Positions 43,268 through 56,840 of a DNA stretch of 64,000 bases are shown here, piece after piece (within the stretch, counting starts at the first letter, position 1; each line of letters begins with the position of its first letter). The position numbers and the translations under genes were made by a program. Where the stretch lies: the NCBI GenBank assembly GCA_018857735.1, contig JABMCL010002580.1, positions 20,001-84,000 of the forward strand. Direction: 5' to 3'. Under the pieces are notes generated by a model. The model did no database searches. It had not been told where the DNA came from and saw nothing but the letters and a program-made list of their open reading frames with translations. This DNA is from Alviniconcha marisindica (taxonomy: Eukaryota; Mollusca; Gastropoda; Provannidae).

Positions 43268-43634
43268 ATCCACCAAAGTGGTGTACTTACAGCACCATTT
43301 GGTTCTTACGTGGCTGGTGCCATGTGAAACTGCACGTTCTGTGTACACTGTATAAGCATGCGCCAATTTACAGTGTCACTTCATGCAAAGTCACATGTAC
43401 ATAGGGTGCATGTGTGTTTAGCTGTAACCTGCCACCTGCACCTTTGGCAGAGTGACTGGGATGTTTTACATGCCACTGTGGTCGGTTACACATGGGTGGG
43501 GCGGATACCGAAATAAGAGCACAGAACTTGACTCTGAAGAAGAAAATTCTCCTGCTGTTCTGCTACTGTTCTTGCTGGGACTCCAACCCAAGACCTTTCG
43601 ATCTCAAGTCCATCTCTACCACTGAGCTATCCAC
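43268..43634 (-). mobile_element. tRNA-derived SINE, family B, antisense copy
   Basis: On the minus strand the head reads GGATAGCTCAGTGGTAGAG with a B-box-like segment. The body GGTGGCAGGTTACAGCTAAAC..ATGTGACTTTGCATGAAG matches the sense copy at 60347. The end near 43268 corresponds to GCTGTAAGTACACC. Confidence 0.82.
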
Positions 43635-45900
43635 TTTCCAGGTGTTTTGCCCCTGATATAACCTGCAGTGTATAATAATACAAAGGTTCAAGTCTAACAA
43701 AGTAACATGAAACTGTAGTTGCACAAAAGTATTTATCCGCTAATAACTACCGCTTTGCACATACCTTTTGCCCTTTCCACAATGTCAGTATTACTCAGGT
43801 AGTTGGCAGCCCTACCAACTCTGTAAGCATGTTTTTAATAGCATCCATCTGTCTGTATACAAAGGATTTTTCATTAGCATAGTATCATACTATTAAGAAA
43901 GCAAAATATGTGGCACTTTAAAACATGAGATGATTACAAAGTATGTATGAAAAAGAAAAGAAAGTTGTGATTTTGTGGTTTGCAAGCAAAGAAAAAACAT
44001 GGCATTACTTGGTCATGATTACTGCCAGATATATATATATATATATGCCTCTTTTCATCCAGGATTCCTGTTACCAAACAGGATTCCTAATGTGATTTCA
44101 TGTTGTTGTTTTATATAATACAAAAAGCATAGGCCCATATATATACAGTTGGCGGCTGTTGTAAACACTGTGTTGAAAAAATAATTACCAACCAGACCAT
44201 AATTGAAATGAAACAAGAATTTCATAGTATCATAAGTATGTAGAAATAGTGCGTGCTTTAGTTTTGAGTCAACAAATCTGAAATTATGATTGTGGTTGAA
44301 AAAGATACTGGTTTGAAATTTGTCTTCCAAAGAGTATTAAAATAATTTGTTACACTTACAGTCATGTGTGTGTGAGGGAGGGGGGTTGGTGCAATTTTTA
44401 TGATAGTGAGATTTTTGTTGTTGTCTTTGTTGAGGCAGTGTGACTTGCAAGTTGCATGTTCATTGCAGTTTGTTTTGCTCAGCAGAGGAGGCAGGGAGGA
44501 ATTTTATAACTGTGTGCTGGTGTGAGTGTAGGACTTGCTAGACAAATGCTAACCCTAAGAGTGTTACACCTGGACATTTGTTATATGTCCATATGTCCAC
44601 ACACACATGGACATATGCACACATGCATGTATTTGGCTACCTGAGAATACTTTAATGATGATGATGGAAGATTGTCATACATACAGGTTTAATAAGTCAG
44701 TCATGAATTAATCCTTTCACTCCCAACTGAGCAGTCTGGCACAGATTGACAACAACTTTGGAGCAACATTCTGAGAAACCCAGGGAATCCTGATCACATG
44801 ATTAGTGACATAGTTGATGACATACAAGCTTGCTTGCAAATGGCAACATTTTCATTGTGTTTTGGGGTTTAAAAGTCAGTTAAGTGGAAACAATAGCCAT
44901 CAGACAGTTTTCAAAATGTATTAGATCTCTGCACCAAGATGGCAGCACAGCATGTTAGTTATTATGAATATTCCAGGCAGTGGAGATGAAAGTGACAAAG
45001 AAAACAGGAGAGGAGGGGGATACTGAGGTCAACCCAGACCGTGACAGTGGTAGGGACAGTGACTGTCCAGAAGTAAATGTTGAGGTGAATGAGTCCAGTG
45101 CATTAAGGGGTAGGGGGTGCGGTCATGGGAGAAAAATGTGATGTGGTTGTGGTCATGGTACTGTTAGGGGTGAGAACAACAAGCACAAAAGACCATTAAA
45201 AAACAGTATGTGGCAGTTATACTTTAATGTCTGATGTTCTGTGTGATTCTGTTTCGAGTGCTGTAACCCTAAAAATTGTGAAAATGATTAAACATGCTGG
45301 GAGTGAAAGGGTTAACGAAATGGTTACCACATCAAGTACAACAAATGCAATGCCACGTGTGCCTCCCCCTCCCTCCCTCCCTCCCCCCTCTCTCTTTTGA
45401 ATAACTGAGCATAGTGACTGACTAATGGAAATCTTACAGAATGTGTGTGTAGGTGTGCGAGATTGTGTGTGGTAATCCAAGCTATATCTGTGAGCAAATA
45501 TCTGAATGCAGCACTTGTCCTGGTTGAGCATTTGTCCACTCTCTCCTCGCTGGTGTAAATGGTTATGCTCAAGACCAAAAAGTGGTCGCTTTATATTCAA
45601 AGCAATTGGTCACATGGCACCATTAATAGAAGCCCAGCCACAAATACGATTTTCTTTTGTTTTATGTTGTTGCTGATGCCGTTTAGCTGTAATTAAGTTT
45701 GAAATTTATTTGTATGAACACTTGTTGAGACCCGTGCTCGACATTTTGATACCAAATCAAGCTCTTGACCAGACGTTGACTGGGCGTAAAACACCGACTT
45801 ACTCTCGACCAGACACAGAATGACTGAATTTGAACACAGTTTGGGAATGACCAACCATTAGAGGCTTATCGAGGTGCCAATCTTCACAGAAGAAACAGAG
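43635..45900. other. non-coding, nothing recognised
   Basis: Short (AT)n near 44030-44046 and a C/T-rich stretch near 45360-45395. No supported gene. Confidence 0.45.
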
Positions 45901-46140
45901 CATACGTGATGAAAACGTCGCGGCGGGCCCAGTCACGTTGCGCGCAGTCGAAGGAATATGATCAGGGAGCGAGCGTCATCGCGGACAGGCTCCAGCGTAG
46001 CGTCCGTGTTTTCTCGGTTCGCCGACGGGGTTATTGTAGGATTCGTCCTTGACCTTGCCACGCTGTTATTCCTGAGTCATGCGAGAGAAGGAGAGGAGCG
46101 ACGAGCTGGCTAGAGTGCAGTTAGCCAGAGCTAGTAGCTA
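45900..46140. promoter_or_regulatory. CpG-rich island 1
   Basis: Unusually CpG-dense for this region (GTCGCGGCGGGCCC, TTGCGCGCAGTCG, GTTCGCCGACGGGG). It could be a promoter of an unseen plus-strand transcript. No ORF supported. Confidence 0.3.
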
Positions 46141-46768
46141 CACACAAACCCATGTCTTTTTTGTTCGCCGCTCATTGAAACCACTGATAACACAGTCCTC
46201 GTTCTTCCGTTCTGCCCTCCCTATTGTGTAATCTCAGCTTTTCATGATATGGAAAGACAGAGCCGTTGTCCATCTTTTAATTAGGAAAAAGGCACTGCTG
46301 CCGAGGGTACGCGAACATAATGCTGCAGCAGAGTAGCAAAATAATCAATTTAATTAAAGGGTGCAGCTTCTCAAGTTCAACAAAATACACACACTCTCTC
46401 TGTCTCTCTCTGTCTGTCTCTTGTGAAAGACATTTCTGTGAGTAATAAGTAGTCATATTTTAACATTCTGTCAGTTTTGGTCTTGAGGTTAATATGCGAA
46501 GCACAATCTTCATTTTATGATTATAATAAAGATGAGCAATTTTGTCATTACAGTTGTGTGAAGCATTATAAATAAGACATCCTTATTATCGTATTTTGTG
46601 GTTTGTTTTGATGTCAGCACAATACGATAATTATTCCAAAGTGTGTGTGTGTTAATCCTGTCAAGTGAATAATAGAATTAAGCTGGTTGTGGTGTTGCAA
46701 CAACAGCTGTGTAAATTATCATGTTATAATGCCATTAACCTGTTTTGTATATATTATAATGCTTAGTC

Positions 46769-46770
<2 letters not shown>

Positions 46771-46825
<55 letters not shown>

Positions 46826-46866
46826 CCACCTCTCTCTCCCTCTCTCTCCACTCTCTCTCGCACTCT
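46771..46866 (+). repeat. interrupted (CT)n microsatellite
   Basis: CT-rich run with TC, CA and CG interruptions. Confidence 0.93.
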
Positions 46867-48905
46867 CTTTGTCGCCACTCTGTCCCTCTTGTAATGGATC
46901 GTACAGCTACAGGCTGATAATGATTCACAGTTACATTGTTTAGATTGTGAATAACCAAATAGTGATGAACCTTGCTGAATGGCCTGTGTGGATTTTGTTT
47001 TCTGTTTTCAGCTTTATTAGTTTGATTTTGTGGTCAGTCAAATTATATTTTTTATCCACACAACTTACTTATTTGGAACATTATTTTTTGGTTTTTGTGT
47101 GTGTGTGTTTTTTTGTGTGTTTTTTTTTTTTTTACACAGTTAGAGGCAAGGTATTTGTAACTCAGAAATGAACTGTAGTCTGTGTTTGTGCATACTGAAT
47201 AAATACGCCCCGTTCAGTGACTGCGCTCATTCTGGTTCCTGTTGAGCGTTATTGCATCAGTTTGCTTCCTTCTTCCTGGAATGATATGCATTCATAAGCA
47301 GTTGTGCTGTGACAGTTTGTGACCATGTGGTGTTAAGTCAGTTAACACTGAATTACGATAATAATGATCTGATTGATTATTTGGATGGGAGTATTTATCC
47401 TGATCTGATTTTTTGGCAAGGTGGATGAAGCTTTGAAGCTTGCAGCAGTGATTGGTATTGCACTCGTGATTTGGTCTCCATACTGTGATGAATACTTTGC
47501 ACACAGCAGTACTTTTATTCAGTAATTACAACAAGAACTTTGAAGGGGGGGGGGGGGGGAGAGAAGGTTAGGACAGCTGACTAGTATTTATTGTGAAATT
47601 TATTATGATCTGCAGTTCTGTAATGCTGAAGCTAAGCAGTAAGTTTAGCAGCACATTAAATTATGCACATTGGTCTTTGGCTGTTGATAAATAGTCCCAC
47701 TGCAGTGGTTAAACTCGGTAGGCCTGTGGCTTAGCCTTGGCTATTAAATTTGGAGTCCATTATAACAAAGGGCTGAGCAGGTGTGCACTGTGGCAGAAAA
47801 CGGTGCTAAGTCCCTTCCCTCTCACAGCTAGCCACCAGGCACTAAAACTGGATGGAGTGCAATTTGTGGACCGCAGAGTAACTGGTGATACAGTGACAGT
47901 ACTGTGCCGGTAAAAAGAGTTCAAGCGTGGACACACCAGCTACTTTCTCTTCACCCTTTCTCCGCCCTCTGCTAAATGCTGCTTTGTCTCGAAGCTGGAA
48001 GCAGAGGCTCCAGGCGAAGGCAGAAGTTGTTAGTAACCCCCAACATGCACCTGATCCATTGTCGCTCTTTACAGATGATGTGCAAAACCCCAGCCGCTTT
48101 GCCCAGCCCCCCCGGCAAGTGATGCTTAATGAAACTGAAAAAGCCGTGCCCAAACAGCATGGTCAATAGTAGTGGCAGAATATGTTCCGGTTTATGATTT
48201 CAAACTCGGTAACTGGCCGCATAAATCTGCCTTTGTGTGGCAAGTGCAGTTGTATTTAATCAGTAGTGAATGGGAAGTAGTCAAATGCGGCACTGCACGC
48301 GTACGTACTATGCAGTTCGTGTACTGGTGGGGGAGGGGCGGGGGGTTATGATTTTTATTTTTATATTTTAATCATTGATTTTGGAACTGTCAGATGAGTG
48401 AGAACTGTGTGTTGACAGTCTTCTTTCCTGTGTGTTGTTCCAGCAGTGCGACAGTTGAATATGAGGATGACCAACCCACCGTGATGGATGCTTGATATGG
48501 CCAGCCCCCACTACATTGGCAAGGGAGCTCAGAAACAACATCTTCTCCTCTAATCCTTCTTTCATCCGTGTGTTGCGTCGGTTCATGATGTCTTTAAATT
48601 GGCCACCGCGCACTGCATGGTGTTATTGCTGAAGGGAATATTAACAGTGGACGAGAAAGCTGACTCGGGATTAATACAGTGTGTGCCGCCTTACATTAAT
48701 CTTCTGCTTGGAGTGAAGTGAAAGTCTACAACTGGTGACTGTGTGGTGTTACACAGGTGGCAGCGTGCCACACGATCTGACAGAGCATCGACTTGAAACT
48801 TGGTGTGGTTTATTTACTTCTTCAAGTGAGTACATGCGGGGTGAGTGTTAGGAAGTTTATGTGAGAGTGCGTGCGCTCGTGCGTGCACATGTGTGCATGC
48901 CTCTG
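46867..48905. other. non-coding, nothing firmly recognised
   Basis: Overlapping ORFs on both strands near 47.93-48.17 kb lack domains and splice partners. A poly-G run lies near 47547-47559. Confidence 0.4.
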
Positions 48906-48907
48906 GG

Positions 48908-48953
<46 letters not shown>

Positions 48954-49205
48954 CGTTCTCAATGTATGTGTTTGTGTGTGTGTCATGTGTATATGTGGTG
49001 TGTGTGGTGTGTCATCTCTGTGTGTGTGGTGTGTCATCTGTGTGTGTGTGTGTATGTGGATCTTGATCTGTTGCAGTGGAATAATAGTTGGTTGATTTTG
49101 ATCAGCACTACTGAATCATAGACTGGATTATGTGGATCTTGATCTGTTGCAGTGGAATAATAGTTGGTTGATTTTGATCAACACTACAGAATCATAGACG
49201 GGATG
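48908..49205. repeat. GT/GA microsatellites and a ~76-bp direct duplication
   Basis: TG- and GA-rich tracts at 48908-49055 are followed by two copies of ATGTGGATCTTGATCTGTTG, starting near 49054 and 49130. Confidence 0.85.
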
Positions 49206-49549
49206 GTCTGTTTTTAAATGATATAATAAAAGCGGAAATCCACTTATATAGTAAAACAAAACATAGATTACAATTAAAAGGTTTTATTGATAATGATGGG
49301 GTGTGTATGCAGACACATATGAAAATGTTCCATCATTGTTGCTGAAAGAGGACAGTTATCTCATTGCAATGTATTCTTCCACCTCCCAGACACACTGTTC
49401 TGTAGTGAATAATATTCTGAAGTTGGTTCCATCACTAGATAACTGATTACTGTGCAGTTGAGTTAACAGAGTTATAAGCAAAAAGAATCATCTCTTTTCA
49501 GTAATTTCACTTTGATTGTTGACACATTCCGTATTCAAACCTCCATCCT

Positions 49550-49680
49550 CGTGTTTGCCTGAAGGGCCACTGAACAACAATGCTCTTGGTGTTTGCGTGA
49601 AGGGCCACTGAACAACAATTCTCTTGGTGTTTGCGTGAAGGGACACTGAAAAACCATTCTCTCGGGATCCCCTTGATGAA
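49550..49680 (+). repeat. ~47-bp tandem repeat, three copies
   Basis: Units contain GGTGTTTGCGTGAAGGGCCA and CTGAACAACAAT. They produce false antisense ORFs. Confidence 0.8.
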
Positions 49681-50029
49681 CTGAAAGTAAAAACGTTGTG
49701 TAATCTGTCAGAATAGGATGGCCCAATCATGAATTTCTTGGTTTCATACATTTAGAACTATGTTTGTAGACACTGCAGCCCTGTTTGAAAAGCGAGCAAA
49801 AAAAATTAGGAAAACCTGGTTGCCCCACTTATCTGACACTTAGGACAGCGACAAAGTGATAGTGATACCAGCACTGCATGGTCTAGTGACAGCCGACAAC
49901 ATTTATTGCTCGGCGCATTGCAAGTTGACAAACTGAGGAAGTGCAATGAGTCTATGAACGTCACCATGCGCTATTCTTTTCACCTAATGATGATATTGAA
50001 GATATCGCTGTTACCTTTAAGTACAGCGT

Positions 50030-50600
50030 GTAAAGGACCCCCCCCTTGTTTTAAAGTTGTTGCAAATGTACCATGCAGTTCCGCGGTTGTTGTAACTTAC
50101 AGTTTCTTGTTTGGGGGAGGGTTACCTTCAAGTACAAGGTATACAGGATCATCCCCCCCCCCCCCCCCACCCACACCCCACCCCCCCCTCCCTCCAGCCC
50201 ACTTGTTTTAAAGTTGTTGCACGTGTACAGTGCAGTTCGGCGGTTGTTGTAGCTTACAGTTTCTTGTTTGGGGGAGGGTTACCATCAAGTACAACGTATA
50301 CAGGATCCCCCCCCCCCCCCCCCCCCCCCCCACGTTCCCCCCTCCCCTCCAGCCCACTTGTTTTGAAGTTGTTGCACGTGTACCATGCAGTTCGGCGGTT
50401 GTTGTAACTTACAGTTTCTTGTTTGGGAGAGGGTTACCTTCAAGTACAAGGTATACATGATCATCCCCCCCCCCCCCCCCCCCAACCCCCCACCTCCCCA
50501 TCACGCCCTCCAGCCCACTTGTGTTGAAGTTGGTGCACGTGTAGCATGCAGTTCGGCGTTTTTTTGTAACGTGCAGTTTCATGCGTGGGGGAGGGGGGCA
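50030..50600 (+). repeat. ~155-bp tandem repeat with internal poly-C, about four copies
   Basis: TTGTTTTAAAGTTGTTGCA-type starts occur near 50046, 50202, 50357 and 50517. Each unit includes CAGTT(C/T)(C/G)GCGGTTGTTGTA, a TTTCTTGTTTGGG segment and a C-homopolymer of up to about 25 bases. Confidence 0.88.
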
Positions 50601-52013
50601 AGCTAGGGGGGAGAGAGAGAGAGAGAGCTGATCCTTTGGCTCAGGTTTTGAGAAAATTTCACAGCGTGGAATTTGGGAGAGTGGGACAAAGCTGAACACT
50701 GTCGCGCGTACAGGTAGCGGCGTTTCTTTCACGTGGAATAAATTACAAAACGCGTGGCTGCCGACCGTGCGAGCCCCCTTTGCGCTGTTACACTCGAGGC
50801 GAATAAACCGGCCATAACCCGTTCTGCAACTTTTATTGTTTGGCTCTGCGGGGTTAGAAATAGAGACTTGTGCCTGTCGTGGGCAGCGCTGGCATTGTAC
50901 AGCTCACCCCGTCGCAAAAGACCGCCCCACCTCTCCTGAACTAAAGGGGCCATGAGATCAGAACCATTATGCGCTCATTTTTCTCCACTGTTATGGTGGT
51001 TGTCGGCTCGGGTGGGTTTCACCATCCTGTCAGCCACACAGGGTCATCTTAGGTCGAACAGACACCGGTAGAAGTCAAGTCACAATACAGAGAGGGATAT
51101 GTATAAAAAATGCATCATTCCGAGCCACACCCAAAATTGTCTTCGTTCAGAGATCAAAAAGGTGGTGGTCTGAACTCCCAGTGAAATCCCTCGATCAAAA
51201 CTGAAAAGGTGACAGGTGTGGAAGACAAGACGGCTGTCTTGAACTTTACGCTAATGGTAATACAGTAATTCCTTCCAAAAATCTAACCCAGTAATCCTGG
51301 CATCAGACGAAAATAAGAAATAAGTAGAAATGGATTACTCTCTGACGTTCAGGATTATCAGGCAACGGTTCTTCGTTCAGTCAGTTCCCAAGCAAGGCTT
51401 TTGAGGCCATAGCACCGGAATCTTGCTGAATCTCGTGAGGTATTTCGAGGTTCGCATGTCCACACCCTGTCGTTTGAGGCAGGCTCAGTTGTTCACTAGT
51501 TTGCAATTCCACTGAGGTAACGAGGCCCGGAAGACCTAATAACACAGGCTAGCACCTCCAGGCATGTATCTGATTTAGGCAGGACTCTTTGACTCAGAGT
51601 GGAAACTGTCAATGTAGATCACGCCAAGTCATGTGTGCCGGGAGTAGTCTGTCGTGACGAGTTTAGTTAAAAGAATTCACTAGTCTGTAATTTGTTTACT
51701 TGTTTGACTGATTTTTTTTTATTGATTTTTTTCCTTTTGAAAGCAGTGCGTATGATTAAAACATTGATAATAAAAATGTAAAGATGTCTTGGTTTAGATT
51801 CTAATAGAAGGGCATAGAATATTAAAGTGGTTGCTTTGTGCCTGCTATGCACTTACTGACTTGTGTTACTATTAGAGTTAAATCATTCTGACTTGAATAA
51901 TAATAAGGCGGATTTGTATTTTGTCCCTCCTCCACACAAAGTGGAGGTGCAGAGCACCTTTCGTTGTAGTTTCAGTAAGACTTTGAACAGTCTCACAATC
52001 GCACGCATACACA

Positions 52014-52048
<35 letters not shown>

Positions 52049-53150
52049 TGGATGGGTTGGGACTAGGGGAGGGGGATAAACACAGCCATGAAAACATGTG
52101 CACGTGCGCACACACATACACACACAAGAAAAAGACACTATAGAAATAGTTACTGTACAGGTGAGTTTTGAGAGCAGTCTTGAAAGAGGAAGCAGAATCA
52201 GAGTGATGGAGTGTTGGAGGAAAACTGTGCCAAACAAACAGGCCAGCATAAGAAAACTGTCTTTTGCCAGATGTTTTTGTGTTTACAGGAGGGAAGACAA
52301 AGGTATGGGATGTGGAAAGTGATTGTCTGGTGAATCAAACAACCTATGAAAAAAATGATGAAACCAGTTACAGTGGAACCTTCAAAGACAAAGTGACTGG
52401 GACCACAAACATGCATTCTATCATATATTCTTCATTTTCCCATGCACTTTGTTGCTGTTGAAACACTGTGTAGTGTATGTGTACATGTGCAAGGCAGACA
52501 CACATGCGCGTGCGTATTTGCCCTTAGTTGTAAATACTGTGTTAATGTGAACAGTCGCTTTATAGTCACAAAGAGATAAGTTTATTCATAAAGTATCTGA
52601 TAACTGACACACTCTCTGTTTGATTCACATTTCTTAAAGGATTGTTTTGTTCTGGATAACAAAATTATGTTTGACCAGTTGTTCTTCATTAGCATAACAA
52701 ATATAATTGATCTAGTGACACAAGTTATAAGTGAACACTAGCATTGTTTTCTATTTCAAGATGAAGGGGAAAAAACAATCATTTGAACATCAGTCAAACT
52801 CTGTCTTTCACCCCCCCCCCCTCCACCCCTCTCACCCTCAAATATATGTTAGTTAAAATGTAAGATTCATAGGTTTAGGAGGCGGGAAATTAGTTTATTA
52901 AAATCGTCTATGCTATTGTTAGATGGCGTTATACAAACTTTATCATGCTGCCTCCCCCCCCCCCCCCCCCCCCTCCCCCCTTTTTGAAACACAGTAACTA
53001 AACGAGATTTGTGCTGCATGCTAAAACGTTGCATGCAGCCATAAAGCTCCTTGATATGGCACGGATTCGCAACTTTTCCAGTTTCCCCCACTAGGGGATA
53101 AAAACTCAAACGGATAGTTATTGATTTCTTAGTGGGAGTGAATGTATAAG
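50601..53150. other. non-coding region
   Basis: Contains a short (GA)n at about 50611-50628, (CA)n at about 52010-52048, a dispersed-repeat-like stretch around 52160-52310 and poly-C at about 52956-52972. No supported gene. Confidence 0.4.
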
Positions 53151-53500
53151 GTCGGGGAAGGGAAATGGGAGAGAGAAACCCAGGCCGCCTGTGCCAGGAA
53201 AACAGAGCTATATTTAGCCAGACGCGCGCTTCTGCCGTTGGTTGTGCCAGAACTGGCGAGCACATCGGCAAATCATACAGCACTGGGTTCGGCAGCTCTC
53301 TAAAACTTCCCAGCAAGGCTTTGCTTTTGTGAGAGAAGGCTAGCAGTGAGTTGGAAACCGTCGCTTTGGAGCAGCCCTGTGGCTTACTGTACTCTCCGCT
53401 CTTCTGCTCTGTCGCTGCACCTGGCCTGAGGATGGGGAACAAAGAGCTCCGAGGGCCCCCACAGGATCCTCGCAATGAATGTGTGTCATGAATTTACAGT
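53150..53500. promoter_or_regulatory. GC/CpG-richer island 2
   Basis: CpG-containing segment with TATATTTAGCC near 53210 and a short ATG-started frame near 53431. Possible alternative promoter or first exon, but no conserved protein is recognisable. Confidence 0.22.
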
Positions 53501-53501
53501 C

Positions 53502-53506
53502 ACCCC

Positions 53507-53588
<82 letters not shown>
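53502..53588 (+). repeat. poly-C then (CT)n microsatellite
   Basis: C-run to about 53517, then about 35 CT units. Confidence 0.96.
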
Positions 53589-53590
<2 letters not shown>

Positions 53591-54159
53591 TGCCCCTTTG
53601 TCTCTGGGAGGCCTTTGCGATTGACAGAGATCAGACTTGAAAAAGAAATACTCCGACCCCCCACCAGCCCCGACCCCTGTGTGACAGACGGATGTAAACT
53701 TGAAAACCAAGAATATGATGTTATGGAGTTGTGATCTCCAAGAAAGAGTTAATGGCGTGCGTGTACGATAGTAATGGCGTTGGGATCGCAGATTGGCGTG
53801 ATCGTATGTCTGCTGGTAAGGATTTGTTTTCAGGTAGGTAATGGTGATGATGCATGGACAGTGGGAATCACTTTTCGAGTTAACGCGGTCGTACCGTACT
53901 ATACGGGTTTTTACTCTTTATTCAGATTAGTGTGTCGAATCTGCCCGTCACATTTATGTGACAGTTAAAGTGTGTGTGTGTGTGTTTTGGCACATTACGG
54001 TCAGAAGCCGCGCTGTAGTAAGGCTGCCAATGGTGTTTATAAATAGGTGAAGGGACTAGGACACTGAAAAATTGATTACCACGGGATTCAACTTCGCGCA
54101 CTTCTCTCTGTCGTCTTTTGGTTTCACACGCAATCAACTTCTCTCTTTCTATCTCCCTC

Positions 54160-54360
54160 GTCCCCCCCCCCCCCCCCCCCCCCAACCCATCCCCTCCCCT
54201 CCGGCCTCGCTTGCCCTCCCCTCCCTTCCCTTCCCTTTTCTCTTCTGTTTCTTTCCCTGGGCACACCACGCTAACACAGTGTAGTCTCGCCTCCCCCCTT
54301 TGTGTGTGTGTGTGTGTGTTACCCCCTTCACCCCCTCCCACCCCCCCCCCCCCCCCCCTT
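54160..54360 (+). repeat. C-rich low-complexity block
   Basis: Poly-C runs at about 54162-54183 and 54341-54358 with pyrimidine-rich sequence and a short (GT)n between them. Confidence 0.9.
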
Positions 54361-55062
54361 CTTCCTTTCTTGGGGCTGGGATTTGTTCTCCCTGTATCGC
54401 ATGTGGATGGACTATGGTTGAAACGCTGTTCTCTCTGTCTGTCTCTCATCCTTACTATAATTATCCTGTTCGGTTCGGTCTAGTGTGGCCTGAAGGCAGT
54501 GCTCAGCCCTTTCCAGTGCCACACCATATGGTGGAGGATAAGAGGGGGATCTACGCCAGCGTATACACACCTAGAGCAGTCGCCTTCTCGTGGGAAATCT
54601 ACTCTCCCATCGAATGGAATTGTTTAGTCTGGAACTAAGGTGGGGGGGGCGGGGGGGGGAGGGGTCACGTTCGAACATCAGTGGCAGTATAATGATGGAA
54701 GTCATATATGACTTAAATGTGTCTGGACCTAATACTGTCACAGACGTTTACAGGAAGTGTGCACAGTATTAAATCGCACTGGTTGTGGTAGTTTAACCGA
54801 GCGTTGCTAGGCTGTAGGCACTGTAATCTTTGTACCTGGATCAGTACCAGCTGATTACTCGGAAAGTCGCAACATATGGTGTGCTGTTAAATTGACATGG
54901 ACTGAGATTTAAAAGATTGATTTTGTATTTTTATCATGGTCCTGATCGTTGATGACTGTTGGCACACTTCTGTGTGTGTGTGTGTGTGGTGCTCGCTCCC
55001 TTCTTTGTATCCAGAGTGCCAGTTCATGCCCATGCACGTCCGAACGTTTATTCGCTCAAGAT

Positions 55063-55088
55063 TCTGGGGGGGGGGGGGGGGGGGGGGA
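55063..55088 (+). repeat. poly-G run
   Basis: An almost pure G homopolymer of about 24 bases. Confidence 0.95.
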
Positions 55089-55367
55089 CATGTACATGTA
55101 TGGATACGATCTGCGCTTTGCACCTGTGGAATAAATTCTACCCATTCCTCAGTTTGTTTGGCCAAAAGGGGTCAGCTTTCCCCCGCAAACAACATGATCC
55201 TGCAGCAGTGTCAACAACGGCTGACCTGCTGTTCCAGTCAAACGGCCAGAACTAATTATATCTTTGCGCTGCCTGCACTGTGATTTCAGGAGCTAGCAGG
55301 ATACGGAACAGCGTCTGTGTGCGTGTCTGCTTTTCGCACTTTGCCCAAGGGTTAATGTTGAACAACT

Positions 55368-55369
<2 letters not shown>

Positions 55370-55427
<58 letters not shown>
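55370..55427 (+). repeat. (CT)n microsatellite
   Basis: A perfect CT run of about 29 units. Confidence 0.97.
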
Positions 55428-55429
<2 letters not shown>

Positions 55430-56039
55430 CGCAGTTGTTTTTGTGTGATGCTTTGTTTTTAGTTTAATGAGCGGTCGCTTCAGATACAAGTACACACACG
55501 CCTACTTTAAATAACACAAACATCCCCCCCCGAAGTTCCTTTGCCCTCAGACTGAAACGTCAGTGTGTGTGTTGGTGTGCATAGATCTGTAGATTTGAAT
55601 CTTTGTGGTTGAAATTTACCCATAAACATTTTTTTAAGCGCTTGGGGCCGTTTCCAGTTAGGTATGCGCAGAATGCCCGTTATAATATGAAAATACCCAA
55701 GCGGGGAGATACGATCTTAAACTCGTGCTTTGTCTTTGTGTGTGTTTGCACTTTAATCAGTATGGTGAGGGAGGAGGAGGAATTAACCAAAGAACCAGGG
55801 GGGTGTTGCAGTGTACTGCTAGTGTTCTGTGTGTGTTTGTGTGTGTGTGAGAGAGAGACAGACAGACAGAGAGAGCGTGTGTGTGTAATGACATATGTTG
55901 CGTTAATGGTACACTATTAGTATCATTATTAAGGAGGCTAAAATCAAGCGAACAGAACTTATAAAAAAAAAAAAAATTAAACGGGAGGAGAAAGAAAAAA
56001 AATTGGGGGGGGGGGGGGGGGGGGACTGGGCGTCCGCAA

Positions 56040-56285
56040 AGAAAGAAGAACTAGCGGAACTTTGTTGAAGGAGAGATTGTCCAGGCTGGACTGTTGGCAA
56101 GACGCGCAGGCGGACTGTGGCAAGCGAGCGATCTACTGGGGTTGTCAATAACCTGTCTGCCCAGCGCTGGCAGTCAGCCAAAGCACGAGACCTCTATTTT
56201 TTGCCTCAGCCGCCGCTCGGTGCAAGGCCTTGACCTTCTCCGCTCTCAATACAACCTCGACGCGCTCGGAAAGGAGAGGACGGGT
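56040..56285. promoter_or_regulatory. CpG-rich island 3
   Basis: CpG-dense segment (AAGACGCGCAGGCGGACTG, CAGCCGCCGCTCGG, CGACGCGCTCGG) between poly-G runs. Candidate promoter, with no gene seen downstream in the window. Confidence 0.28.
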
Positions 56286-56354
56286 TAAAGGGGGGGGGGG
56301 GGGGGGGGGAGCTGTGAAAGGCGCTTTTGTTGTCGGATTGGGGAAGTCCCCTAG

Positions 56355-56356
<2 letters not shown>

Positions 56357-56417
<61 letters not shown>

Positions 56418-56441
56418 CACACACACACACGCTCACACACA

Positions 56442-56479
<38 letters not shown>
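56357..56479 (+). repeat. (CT)n - (CA)n - (TA)n compound microsatellite
   Basis: CT to about 56414, CA-rich to about 56444, TA to about 56479. Confidence 0.97.
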
Positions 56480-56482
<3 letters not shown>

Positions 56483-56836
56483 GGTTGTTCCCCACCCCCC
56501 TTTTCGTGGCCTCATTTCCGCGAGAAGTTATCTCGGATGAGGAAATTTTAGACCCCTGCTCTCCTGCAGTGCTTAGACTCCCGAGTTATCAAACCCAGTT
56601 AAAGGTTCGTACTGACGTCAGTGACGATTGTAGACACTGGCACTGACTGGTAGTTCAGACTTGATGAATTTTGTTCTGATTATGACATCCAGTCTTGAGC
56701 GGCAGTTGAAAACAAAACTTTCGCTGGCTCTCAGATAATTGGTTGCCATGGTGTCGGATACATGGGTTCCATTTCTTCTTCCCCGTCGTCTTTTCTGCAG
56801 GGTTGACAGGGTTCATAAAATTCGCCTTCCTTTTTT

Positions 56837-56840
<4 letters not shown>

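Noticed and set aside
47842..48169. Overlapping 80- and 103-codon ORFs on both strands
   Set aside because: No recognisable domain, no splice partners, and open on both strands at once.
52256..52461. WD40-like peptide GGKTKVWDVES
   Set aside because: A single motif without repeat context. The surrounding sequence looks like a dispersed non-coding repeat.
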